Shown: piece after piece, positions 10,255-22,000 of the stretch
Layout of the letters: each line of letters starts with the position of its first letter
Position numbering within the stretch: the first letter of the stretch is position 1
Assembly: GCA_947579605.1 (NCBI GenBank)
Contig: OX388325.1
Coordinates: 5,079,572 to 5,143,571, forward strand
Source: Athripsodes cinereus
Taxonomy: Eukaryota > Arthropoda > Insecta > Trichoptera > Leptoceridae
Length of the DNA stretch: 64,000 bases
Direction of reading: 5' to 3'
Notes under the pieces: model-generated
The model's database searches: none
What the model saw: only the letters and a program-made list of their open reading frames with translations
Told to the model about the DNA's origin: nothing
Translations under genes and position numbers: made by a program

Positions 10255-10380
10255 GTTGAAGTCTATAATAATAATAAAAACCTTTACTGCACAAAAAATC
10301 AACAAATAAATTTTGTGCAATGGGCGAGTTTATCGCAGAAGTGCGCCGATATCTTCCAACTAACAAGTCTATCTGTGATG
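10255..10380 (-). repeat. LINE 3' UTR repeat (family L-tail)
   Basis: The reverse complement of the 5380 repeat: GGGCGAGTTTATCGC followed by ATATCTTCCAACTAAC. Confidence 0.6.
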
Positions 10381-10497
10381 GTAAAAAATAATTATGTTCT
10401 TAACAAAATATAAACCATCATCAAACAGTACTCCAAGATCAAGTACTTCCGTGATTATATTATTAAACTTCATTTCTTGTCTCAAACAAGAGTAAAG

Positions 10498-10623
10498 TAG
10501 TGACGTATCTATACCGATTTTAACTAGTAAAGAGTATTATTAACGAGAGTTACAATTATTTTTTACCGACTCTGTTTACCGGTAATCAAAAGTAACGGAG
10601 AGGTACCGAATTGATATCACTAA
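10498..10623. mobile_element. Short hAT-like MITE
   Basis: TAGTGACGTATC at the left and GATATCACTA at the right are near-complementary TAGTGATG-type ends, like the larger hAT element at 31303-31945. Confidence 0.4.
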
Positions 10624-11374
10624 TGTCAGATAATTTTTTCTTCTGGCAATCCAATCCACCTGCCTGTAACGAGAATGTCAGATATTTATTTTGTGCGGTG
10701 CGATTTCGTGTTATCGTCATTTTTTTAGTTTTATAAAGTTGTGATGTTAGTTCTTGAAAAATTCAAAATATGTAGTTATCTTTTATTTCCTTAAATTAAT
10801 ACTAAAATCAAAAATATTATACACTTATAAGGATATACCTACATTAATTATAAAGTTAGTATGGAATTATTAATGTTTTCTCTCTGTCAAATCTTATCAA
10901 GAAACACGTATTTTGTCTTGTTTTTAATTTTAATCAGCAACAGATTATATATAAAAAGGCTTAGATAATAAAAAGGAACTTATCTAGTTTTAATGAACGC
11001 ATAAATACTTGATATTATTGAACTATTTTTATGTAGATATGTAGTATTCAACCTGGAGAACAAGAATCCGTCGCACAATTGTGGATTTTTTAAGCACAAC
11101 AATAAATATTTGCATTTTTCGTATGCCCTTGACGTATCACAAGTATCCTATAAATATCGGGGGCCATGTTGAAATTTGCACAGAGAAATGGTTCATTGTT
11201 ACCAACATAACAAAAACAATGTTTACTGGACAAAATACAACGGAAGTCAAAATTAGACAATGGGGAAAAAAGTCAAAATAATGAAATGGGAAAATTATTA
11301 CAATTTATTAAATTGAAAATAGACATACCTCATATTATTATTATAAATCCTTTTTCTTATATACTGTATTTGTG
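10624..11374. other. No gene recognised
   Basis: AT-rich sequence leading to the satellite. The short open frame at 11081-11281 has no recognisable similarity or signal sequence. Confidence 0.3.
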
Positions 11375-12097
11375 TTGTTAGGTAGTCTGGTGCTAATATA
11401 TGCAAAAACACATTTAATAAGTTGACTGATTGCGGGTTAGGTTTGTTAGGTAGTACGGTGCTAATATATGCAAAAACACATTTATTACGTTGACTGATTG
11501 CGGGTTAGGTTTGTTAGGTAGTACGGTGCTAATATATGCAAAAACACATTTATTACGTTGACTGATTGCGGGTTAGGTTTGTTAGGTAGTACGGTGCTAA
11601 TATATGCAAAACACATTTATTACGTTGACTGATTGCTGGTTAGGTTTGTTAGGTAGTACGGTGCTAATATATGCAAAAACACATTTATTACGTTGACTGA
11701 TTGCGGGTTAGGTTTGTTAGATAGTACGGTGCTAATATATGCAAAAACACATTTATTACGTTGACTGATTGCGGGTTAGGTTTGTTAGGTAGTACGGTGC
11801 TAATATATGCAAAACACATTTATTACGTTGACTGATTGCTGGTTAGGTTTGTTAGGTAGTACGGTGCTAATATATGCAAAAACACATTTATTACGTTGAC
11901 TGATTGCTGGTTAGGTTTGTTAGGTAGTACGGTGCTAATATATGCAAAAACACATTTATTACGTTGACTGATTGCGGGTTAGGTTTGTTAGGTAGTACGG
12001 TGCTAATATATGCAAAAACACATTTATTACGTTGACTGATTGCGGGTTAGGTTTGTTAGGTAGTACGGTGCTAATATATGCAAAAACACATTTATTA
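11375..12097 (+). repeat. 68-bp satellite, about 10.6 monomers
   Basis: The monomer runs from TTGTTAGGTAGTACGGTGCT to ...TGATTGCGGGTTAGGT; unit length is 68 bp, 67 where one A of CAAAAAC is lost. Variant sites (4 or 5 A, GCGGG or GCTGG) recur every third monomer across monomers 2-4 and 5-7, which indicates expansion by a three-monomer block. Each monomer contains two TTAGG words. Confidence 0.95.
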
Positions 12098-12750
12098 CTT
12101 TAATTTTATAAAATTAGTGATATATATGGTATTTATGGATTTAATTAATTTTTTTATTGAAAATTTATCATTTTTCTCTATGGTATGCATTGTTTTTGTC
12201 ATATTGGTAATCCTGCAATTCATTTCCTATATTTTTGTGTCAACATGGCGTCAGATACTTGTTTTGATTGTGATGTGTAAATCGTGTGCAAAATATGCAA
12301 ATAATTAATTTTGTGTGCGTTAAATCATCTTATTTTGGATGGATTATCATTTCTCAGGTAGAAAACTACATATTCACATAAATATAACTTGAAAATTCAT
12401 AATAATTTTTTTGAATAGTTCATCTAGTCTAGATATTTACCAATAAAAATTATAGTCATTGTTGATACATTTTGTATTGTCTGTAGAATTTCAGCGAATT
12501 TTTTTGGAATTTCTAACCTTATCTGTGGATATTGAAATTTGTTATGAGGAAAATACTTAACATATTGTAATAGCTCATCTACACGTTCGCCAACCAATTT
12601 TAATGTTTGAGTAATTGTAGAAATTTAAGCAAGTCAATATTCGCTATTTGCGAATGTCGGCAACAAATATTCGCATTCGCGAATATCCAGAATCACGCAT
12701 TCGTTACATCACTAATGGATACACAAAAAGTAACGGATTACATTGAAAAT
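12098..12750. other. No gene recognised
   Basis: An open frame at 12078-12308 starts inside the satellite and has no known domain. Near 12640-12715, ATTCGC repeats and GTTACATCACTA resemble the end of a hAT-type element that is also seen at 20760-20820. Confidence 0.3.
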
Positions 12751-12751
12751 A

Positions 12752-13015
12752 CTATACTATACTATACCATCACGGCATATCCCACAAGTGGGGTAGCCAG
12801 CAGACCAGCTGCATATAAAACATGCAAGCTGTCTTCTCAGTGCCAATATATAATCAAGACATTCAGGATGGGTGGCAAACCTCATCGTCGAATTTAAGAT
12901 GTAAAATGTCTTATTTTTTCGAACACCTGCCTTTTACAGGACATTTAAAAACTTATGGAGAAGAGTGAGAGACCAATTCTTTACCGGGTGCTCCACGGGT
13001 GAAAATATTCAAATG
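12752..13015 (-). mobile_element. SINE-R copy
   Basis: A well-preserved copy of a ~250-bp short element. Read on the minus strand it starts at the CCGTGGAGCACCCGG side and ends CCGTGATGGTATAGTATAG. That 3' tail matches the tail of RTE LINE copies in this window. It ends about 50 bp upstream of the first coding exon of torsin A. Confidence 0.7.
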
Positions 13016-13065
13016 TATCTTATTTTTTTTAAATGATTTATGATTATTTTGTTTGGTTTCCAGTT

Positions 13066-16000
13066 ATGCGTGTGTCGCCGAGTTTCATTCTCCAGTTGTA
13101 TGGAGTTGTGATGTCACTCCTATGTTGTGTTGACTGTATAGTTCTGGAGACGGGTATTGTTTCTCTAGTCGCATTCGCTGGATACAAAGCCAAATGCTCT
13201 CTGATGGAGTGCTGTATAGATGAGCACATTCCATATGATTTAGATAGTAAGTCATATTGTTTCAAATATTATTTCAAATATTAGTTTATGATTTTATGAA
13301 ATCGTTGCAAGATAGAGTGAAGAATGAGCGGATGTGAGAGGAGTGTTTTGGACAGAATGCGTGTAAAGAAGTTGAGATGGTTTGGACATGTTGAGCGAAT
13401 GCAAGATGAAAGGATGACAAAGAGGATGTATTTATCTGAAAGTAGGGGTGTGAGGAAGCGCGGACGTCCAAGAACCACGTGGACCAAATTCTTAAGTACG
13501 GACTCGTGTTGAGTAAGAGAAATCGGCGTGCATGTATGAGAAACTGGATGAATGTAGAGGAAGCGAAAGAAGTATGTAAGGAAAGATCTATATAGTGTTC
13601 CGTTCTCTCTGCCTACCCCTCCTGGGACATGGCGTGAGGGTATAGTAGTAGTATAGTTTTATGAAATTCAGTCTGATCAGTATTATATTGATGGGTTAGT
13701 TGGAAGATATCGCTTGTGCGATAAACTCGCCCATTGCACAATATCATTTATTTGTATCACATTGTTTTATAACTTGGTAATTTTGTATGCTTCTTATTGT
13801 GCAATAAAGTTTTTTTTTAATGGCAGAATTGCCATCTACACTTCTCAGCATTATACAACCAGATAAGTCTTCATATAATCAGTCATGATCACACAAAAAC
13901 TTAACAATCTAATGCCGGGAAAAATTCACCTATCCAGATATACAGGATATCAAAGGATTAGGCTCAGAACGTGGGTTCAAAATACCAGCATTGTGCCTGA
14001 AATATCTGTGCTCAGAAACTTTCTAACAATATTACAAGTGTTTATTATAATAGATTTTTGAATTTTTATGTACAAATTAACCGGCAAATCTAATTTTTGT
14101 AAATTATTTGTTAAAGATTTCGGAATTACCCCTGTAGCTGACATATTATTTATTATTATTATTGAAAAGACATCATTTCCTAATTGTGATTATTTGTTAC
14201 TGCTTCTGTCTTACATTAATTCATTTTAACAAGTTAAATGAATGGTTTATTTGTATTATCGAAAAAATAAAACAGGTGTTTTATTCTACTAAAGATTTAA
14301 TTTGTGAGAGAGACGTCTTTCGTCTTATGAGGACATTGACGATTGACAATGTCCTCATAAGACGAAAGACGTTTCTCTCACAAATTAAATCTTTAGTAGA
14401 ATAAAACACCTGTTTAATTTTTTCGATATGGAATTCTACTACCTAAACACCGACACAGTGAATATTTGTATTATGTGTATCATATTGTTTTTTAGTTGTA
14501 TGTTTTCCTTTTTTTCATGGTTGTCTTGTTTGATTGTACTTTTATATGTCTGTCATGTATTTATTATACTTCTCGACATGTAAAAGGCTCGTTATGATTT
14601 TATGTTCACATACTTAATATGATGCCGACATCTATTAAGAAATGTGGTAGTAAGATTGCAATAAAAAGGCCTGTCAAGGAATGGCTGCTGAAATGTGCAT
14701 TTGTATATAATTGAAATAATGTAAATACTTTAGTTGTTAAGTTTATGTTCGATGATTTTGATTAGGTTTAAATAATTTATGTATATTGTTATTATGTAAG
14801 GAACGCGCCGACAAATCTATTTTAATAGATTTGGCACGACTGTATATTCGTATTTAATGTTTATATTATATGAAATAAATAAAAAATAAAATTGATACGT
14901 AAAATAAACACCATTATAATTTAAAATGTATTTTTATTTTCAGAATTGAAATCAGATCTAGAAAGTAAATTGTTTGGTCAGCCCCTTGTGCATACAGTGG
15001 TTAGTATCTTAGAAGGACATAAAGCGGCCAGAAACAGAGAAGGTCACAATGCCCTCGCCATATCCATGCACGGCTGGCCGGGCACTGGGAAGAATTATGT
15101 GGCCAATATGATCGCACACGCTTTGTTCAAATATCCTAACTCAAAATATGTCAAATGGTATTCAGGAAAGAGTTCGTTCCCACGTGGTAGTGTAGACGAA
15201 AAAGTAAGTTATTCATTTTGAATGCATATAAATCCATACCTACACCACAAACCTAGTAGTACAGTGGTACCTTGACACACGAGTGCTCCAACATACGAGT
15301 TTTTTGAGATGCGAGCTGTCGAGCGAGCAATTTATTTACTTTGAATTACGAGCAATCGGCTTAGCTTTCCTAACTAATTTCTGAACATTTTGAAAGGGAG
15401 GAAGGAACAAACCTCAATGCGTCATTATCTAATAGACAATGACTTTAAATATAGATTGAAAATTGAAACGGGTAGCGCGACCAATCAAATTTTGCTAACA
15501 ACATAATTTCATTATAAATTAAAGGATTATGATATTATGAATGTTTGAAGCAAAAGGCGACTATGTAGATACAGTGGTACCTTGACATAATATGAGTTTT
15601 TGAGCGAGCGATTTTTTGCTTTGAAATACGAGCAATCGGCTGAGCTTTCTTAACTCATTTCCGGAACATTCTGAAAGGGAGGAAGAAAGAAACATCCTTG
15701 GACATGTTTTTTTTTAAACGGCCTACAGGTGGAAGTGAGAAAAGCGTGGCGAAAAAGGCAAAGACCAGTGAAGAGAAAAGCAGTGAAGAAAGTTAAGCGA
15801 ATGTAACACTTTATAAATCTAGTTTATTTCTTTACATACTATTTTATTACGTTTTTGTACAATATTTGTCATTTATAAATACATTTTTCTGATTCAAAAA
15901 CACGTAACAAAAATAACTGAGGTGACATTTTGGGGGCTGGAATGGATTAATGGCAGTTCAATTAATTTCAATGGGGAAATTTCCTTTGAGATACGAGTAA

Positions 16001-19000
16001 TTTGAAATACGAGCAAGGTTGCGGAACGTATGAAACTCGTATGTTGAGGTACCACTGTACTAACATTCTCCAAATTTAGAATTAAAAAAAAAATGTTAAT
16101 AAAAATATGACAAATAATAATTAATACATTTAACTGTCCAAAGACATTTGTTTTGCCAACGTTTTCAATGATTATTTTTATTCTCTTATGGCTGTCTTCT
16201 TGTGTTTTTTTCTTCGGGGACTTTTTTGCATGGGTTATTAGGTATACTTAGCACCTAAAAAAATTACTAATAATATCTGAATACAAATTTCGGAAGAATG
16301 GGTGATCAAATGCGAAATCAACGCGCTAACGGAACGAGTGCGAAACACAGATCGATGTACTGGCGCGGAAGTCCCGGCTCACAAGGTCACAAGCAAATGT
16401 CGTGAAATATGGACTTACCCTTTCTCTGTAACTCGTTATGCGAAATGTGCAACTTTTTCACATTTTTTTTTTGTTTGTTATGCGAATTGCTCGTTACGAG
16501 AGATGCTCGGTTTTATGAGAGGTTCCACTGTAATAATAAACTTTATTGCACAATATAGAACAGCGGTCGGGTAACCAGGGTAAAAATGAAATTTTTGGGA
16601 TAAAAAGGCAATTTTTATAATTTGCTATTTTATAAACATGTTAGTATTTTTACAGATATTACAAATTATTATTTTGAGGAACCAGTTCCTTTTCGAAATG
16701 TGGGGGTAATATCACATTTTTTTTATAGACAAATAGATATTGGGGTTATGGTTAAAAAGTTCACAGACCGCTGATATAGAACATAAGTAATCACGAAATT
16801 GTTAAATAAGGTGATACTAATAAATTATACAGTATTATTTTATGCCTTAAAATGATTTAAAATGCTGTTGCAAAATGTTAACACTGAAACATTAAACTGT
16901 ATGTATTTTTGATTTTAGATTCAACTGGAGAATGAGATTTCTAGTTTGGTAAAGAGCTGCGGACGTGCTCTGATTATATTTGACGAGGTCCACGACATCC
17001 CACCTGGAGTTTTAGACGTCGTCAAACCAATGCTGGACTTTCATAGAGAATATAAAGGAGTCAGCTACAAGTGAGTATTGAATTCTGTCACTGCTGGTGT
17101 GGTGCAGAGGTAGTGATCTTGTCTGTGAGTCACAAAGTCCCAAGTACCTACAATTCCCAACCAGGGTAATATGAAAAACCCAAATCAGAGAAGATCGAAA
17201 ATGCTAGATTATCACCTAATATTTTTGTCTTTTGTAGTAAATATAAATCAAAAGTTATTTAGAAAAAATATAACTAAATGTTTTTGTTTCAGGGACGCAG
17301 TCTTTTTATTTCTGTGTAATTTGGACGGAAACGAGATAACAAATCATTTCATCAGCTTGAACAAACCACGGGATGAAATGACATTTGCCGATTACGAGTC
17401 GGTCATCAGAAAAAAATCCTACATTGAAAAAGGTAACTGCCCCAAATCTACACCCACAATCAGAATGAGCACTTGCGTGGCCATAGCCTTAAGCTGAACA
17501 GAAGTGTGTTTACCTATAATCCACATAACGTCGTCGGTTCTATGAGACCTCTTATGTGCTGCAAACCAAATTTTACAAGGGACACAAAAAAACTGTTTAA
17601 AAGTCCACAGATCAACAAATGTAATTAAATTTATTATCAAATTCATGTAAAAGTGTCACAAGTTTTACATAAATTTGATTACATTGTTGATCTGTTGGAT
17701 TTTTAAACAGTTTTTTGCATCCCCTGTAAAATTTGGTCTAGAGCACATAAGAGGTTTCATAGAACCAACGACAATAAACTTCTTAAGTAATATAGTTGTG
17801 GATGCTTGGAACAATTAACTGCCTCCAGATTTGGTTGTTGCCATGAGTGTCAATTCTTTAAAGAATGGTCTTGACAGATGGCAGTAACATCATGGATTCA
17901 TCCAAGTATATCAGCTTTGCTGCCTGCTTGGTACCCATAATACATACATACATCCTACATACATACCATCATGCCGCTTCCCTCGCGGGGTAGGCAGAAA
18001 GGATCGAGCGCCACTTCCTTCTATCCTTGCATACATCTTTCGCTTCCGTCACTGTCATACAATTCCTCATGCATGCTCTCCTGTTCAACGTGCTCAACAC
18101 GTGACCGTCCTGTAGGATTTGATTTAAATGATCTTGCCATTTAATCCTTGGACGTCCACGTCTCCGAGCACCATTCCTCTCAGCCAAATATATCTTCTTA
18201 GTCATTCTGTCCTCATTCATTCTTTCCACGTGCCCAAACCATCTTAACTTATTTACATTCATCCTTGTTATTACACCAACTTTCATTCCACATTCCTTTC
18301 GTATATCACTGTTACGCACACGATCTCTCAGACTTTTACCACACATCCTTCTCAACGATCTCATTTCCACTGCATTTATGCCACTTTCATCCTTCTTTAA
18401 CCATGTCCACGTCTCACTTGCATACATAAGTGTTGGCACTAAGATAGCAGAGTGCACCAACCTTTTAGCTGTGGTGGATATGTTTCTATTTGCAATTATT
18501 GGTCGGATTGCACCATTTACCTTATTGCCAGCAACTTTTCTCCTTTCAATATCGCTTTCACACTTCCCATCTCTCGTGAACAAACTACCTAAGTACACAC
18601 ATTCGTCAACTTGCTCTAACACTTCGTTGTCAATCATTATCTGGCATACTGTTCTCTCACTTCCTCTTTCAAACACCATGATTTTTGTCTTTTTTGCATT
18701 CATTCTCAATCCATTAATCGCACAATTTTCATACACACACGTCATCATTCGCTGTAGATCACTTTCACTTTCAGCCATCAATACCAAATCATCGGCAAAC
18801 ATTAACGCTCTTACATTCATCCCATTCATATCAACACCTACATTCATTTCTTTCAATGGACGAATACAATGATCAATGTATAGGTTAAAAAGCCATGGCG
18901 ACATCACGCACCCTTGTTTTATTCCTTTTGTCAGTGTGAACCATTCCGACAGGTTATTGTTCACTCTAACACACGCAGAACTTCCTGTATATAGGGACGC

Positions 19001-22000
19001 AATGGCGCAAATTAGCCGACTACCCACCCCACACATTGATAGTACTTGCCACATTTTCTCACGATCTACTCTATCATAAGCCTTTTCTAGATCAACAAAC
19101 GCGCAGAAAAGCTTCTGGTGTTTCTCCAGGAGCTTCTCTGTCACCATTCGCAGGGAGAAGATCTGGTCCACACACCCTCTACCACTCTGAAAGGCACCTT
19201 GCACATCCCATACATTCGTCTCAGTTACTTTTCGAACTCTTTCAATCAATATTCTTGCATACAGTTTCCCCACCGAGCTCAGCAGACTGATAGCCCGATA
19301 ACTCCCGCATTCTAGTCTTGACCCCTTTCCTTTGTATAGAAGGCATATCACAGCTTTTCGCCAGTCTTCTGGCGTGCAACCTTCCCTCCAACACTGGTTA
19401 AAGAGTGCATGACACCATTCGAGAGTCCTCAGCCCACTCAGACTGATGAATTCCGTAGAGATCATATCATACCCAACCGTTTTGCCATTCTTCGATTTCT
19501 TCAATGCATTCTTAACCTCATCCATAGTTATTTCTTCATCCCTTGTTTCATTCGCATTTTCCCTTTCACTATTCTGGCTTGGATATTCGCCTCCACTTTC
19601 AAACAGCTCCTCAAAATAACATCACCTCACAATAACAATACCCATAATAACATTATTATTATGAAATTCACTTCTTTTAGTCTCCTGTAAAGAATAAGTC
19701 TCTTTAAGTTTTCCAATGCCCTGTAAAAGGCAGGTGTTCCTAAAACCTCACCTACGAGAAAATTGATATCTAAAATTCAGCTATGATGCATGCCACCCAT
19801 CCTGAATGTCTTATTTTTTATTGACACGGAAAAAAAATTGCATGTTTATTACTTGGTTTTGTTTCACTGGCTACCTGCAAGTGTATTAGTTGTAGTTTAG
19901 CTATGAAATCTATTGTTCATTTGTTAGAAGGTATAAAATTTATTTTAAGTCGTGTTGTGTCGAATATATAGATCCCTCACTTTTTTTTGTGAATTTTGAA
20001 TACATGTGATTGGAGTAAAATTATGCAATGTCGAATTTTGGCTAAGGTGACTTACGAGCATAGGATACTAATCCTGGTTAAACGTTGTTCTCACGAGGCG
20101 AATATCGCCAGGACACCAAAATATCGTCAGCCATTTAAATCGCGTGAACAAATTGATATTTAATCTGAAACGATAAAAACCAGTAAAAACGATATTGTCT
20201 CAAGCTGACCACCTTTTTTTCGTTGGTCGATCAATGCACGCATGCGTAAACGTGCGCGGCGTTCATATCTACGGTAAAAACTTTATAACCTATAAATTTT
20301 GTAATGTTTCCCGCTTCGTGACAGTTGTTTTATTTGTTGTTGGTTTGTGGCGTTTTTTTCCTTAATTAAAAGGCGCCTTATAACCTCTACTATAACATTT
20401 TCAACTAATAATAAACACTCCGCGATCTCTATCTCGACGTCCGCCATTTTGAAAAAATGACAAATACGCCTAGCGATATTCACCTTGTGAGAACACCACT
20501 TATATTCTTTAAGATGGCATATTCCCCTAACTTGAAAATGTGTTGTATTTTGTGATATTCACAGATAAAAATATGATGTCAATTTTTTTAAAGTAGCTTT
20601 AGTAGGAATCACACTGTCTTTATTGACAGTAATTTTGTGTTAAAAATATATGAGAAGCAAATGTAATTGTGTATGGAAGAATGCACTGTTGGTTTTAGTT
20701 ATTATTAGTTTGACAATGACGTTGTAAGTTGAAACTGGGTTACTAGTATTTATTTACAGTTGTATACATTCGCATTTGCATTTGCGAATATCTAAAATCG
20801 CACATTCGTTACATCCCTAGTACCTATTGACTTTGTCTCTTTCTCGTTTTTGTTTCTTGGTATTGGTTGGGGCTATTGAAATAGCCTTCTCTGTGATCCA
20901 CGGGCTATACAGTCTCGGCTACAACTATTTAAACGGAGTGGAAGATAAAAATGCAGGTATGCCTACCTCTGATAATACTCAAATCCTAACTCATAATACC
21001 GGTTAGTAAAAAGAATGAACCCCTCATATAAACGCTATTCAATTACAGTAAACAAAAAGTTCTCAATTTTTACATCTAATATATAAAATTCTCGTGTCAC
21101 GGTGTTTATTATCATACTCCTCCAAAACGGCTGGACCGATTTTGATGAAATTTTGTGTGCTTATCGGGTAGGTCTAAGGATCGGCCAACATCTATGTTTC
21201 ATACTCCTAAAATTTAAGGGTGGTCCACCCCAATTTGTTTTTTGGACAAAATTTTTATTTTTATTTTTTATGGTGAGACATCAAAAAATACATGCAGCCC
21301 TAAATTTTCACCCTTCTACCATCAACCCCTATTTTTTAGTAGTGATATTAGTATATGGCAAAACAACATTTGCCGGGTCAGCTAGTATTTTTATATTACG
21401 AACAGTGTATACTTTTTTTGTGTCTCAAAACTTTAGCAATACGTATTTTGTAATATTATAATTTGGAGTTCTTGTCCCGTGACGTTCTCTGTAAAAAATA
21501 GGCCTCCCACCCTCTCCTGTAAATTTTCTAGTATCCTATTACAGGAGGTATGTAAGATATCCCTTATTAAATTTATTACACAAAGTAAATCAATTCAAAC
21601 ATTTTAAGACGTAAAGAATGAATGCAAATAACTGTGTATGAATGTGTAACAAAATCATTACATTCTATATCGATAAAATGTAATTTAGGTCATTTGAACT
21701 TTATTGAACCTATTAAATATCGATAACTTCCACTATACCTTCACGGCATATCTCACTAGTGGGGTAGCCAGCAGACCAGCCTCATGTTTAACAAGCATGC
21801 AAGCCGTCCTCTCTATGCCACCAAAAAAAAAATAGACATTCAGGATGGGTGGCAAACTTCATCGCTGAATTGAAGATGCAAAATGTCATTATTTTCTCAA
21901 ACTTCTGCATTTCGCAGGACACTTGAAATCTTATATGGAAAATAGTGGGAGATGAATCCATTGCCGGGTGTTCCATGGAACACTTGGAGGCTTCGCGGAT

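Noticed and set aside
11375..12097. CRISPR-like or telomeric array
   Set aside because: Units are contiguous with no unique spacers, and TTAGG words are separated by 60 bp of other sequence, so it is neither CRISPR nor telomere.
12078..12308. Open frame of 76 codons at the end of the satellite
   Set aside because: It starts in a satellite monomer and continues in AT-rich DNA with a chance hydrophobic composition; no homology or splice context.
14946..15221. Stand-alone 91-residue torsin fragment gene
   Set aside because: It is exon 2 of torsin A: acceptor CAG at 14941-14943, donor GTAAGT at 15204, and the flanking exons fit in phase.
18378..19690. Plus-strand frames rich in Ser, Pro and His over the RTE LINE
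   Set aside because: Antisense of the reverse-transcriptase frame; no independent coding signal.
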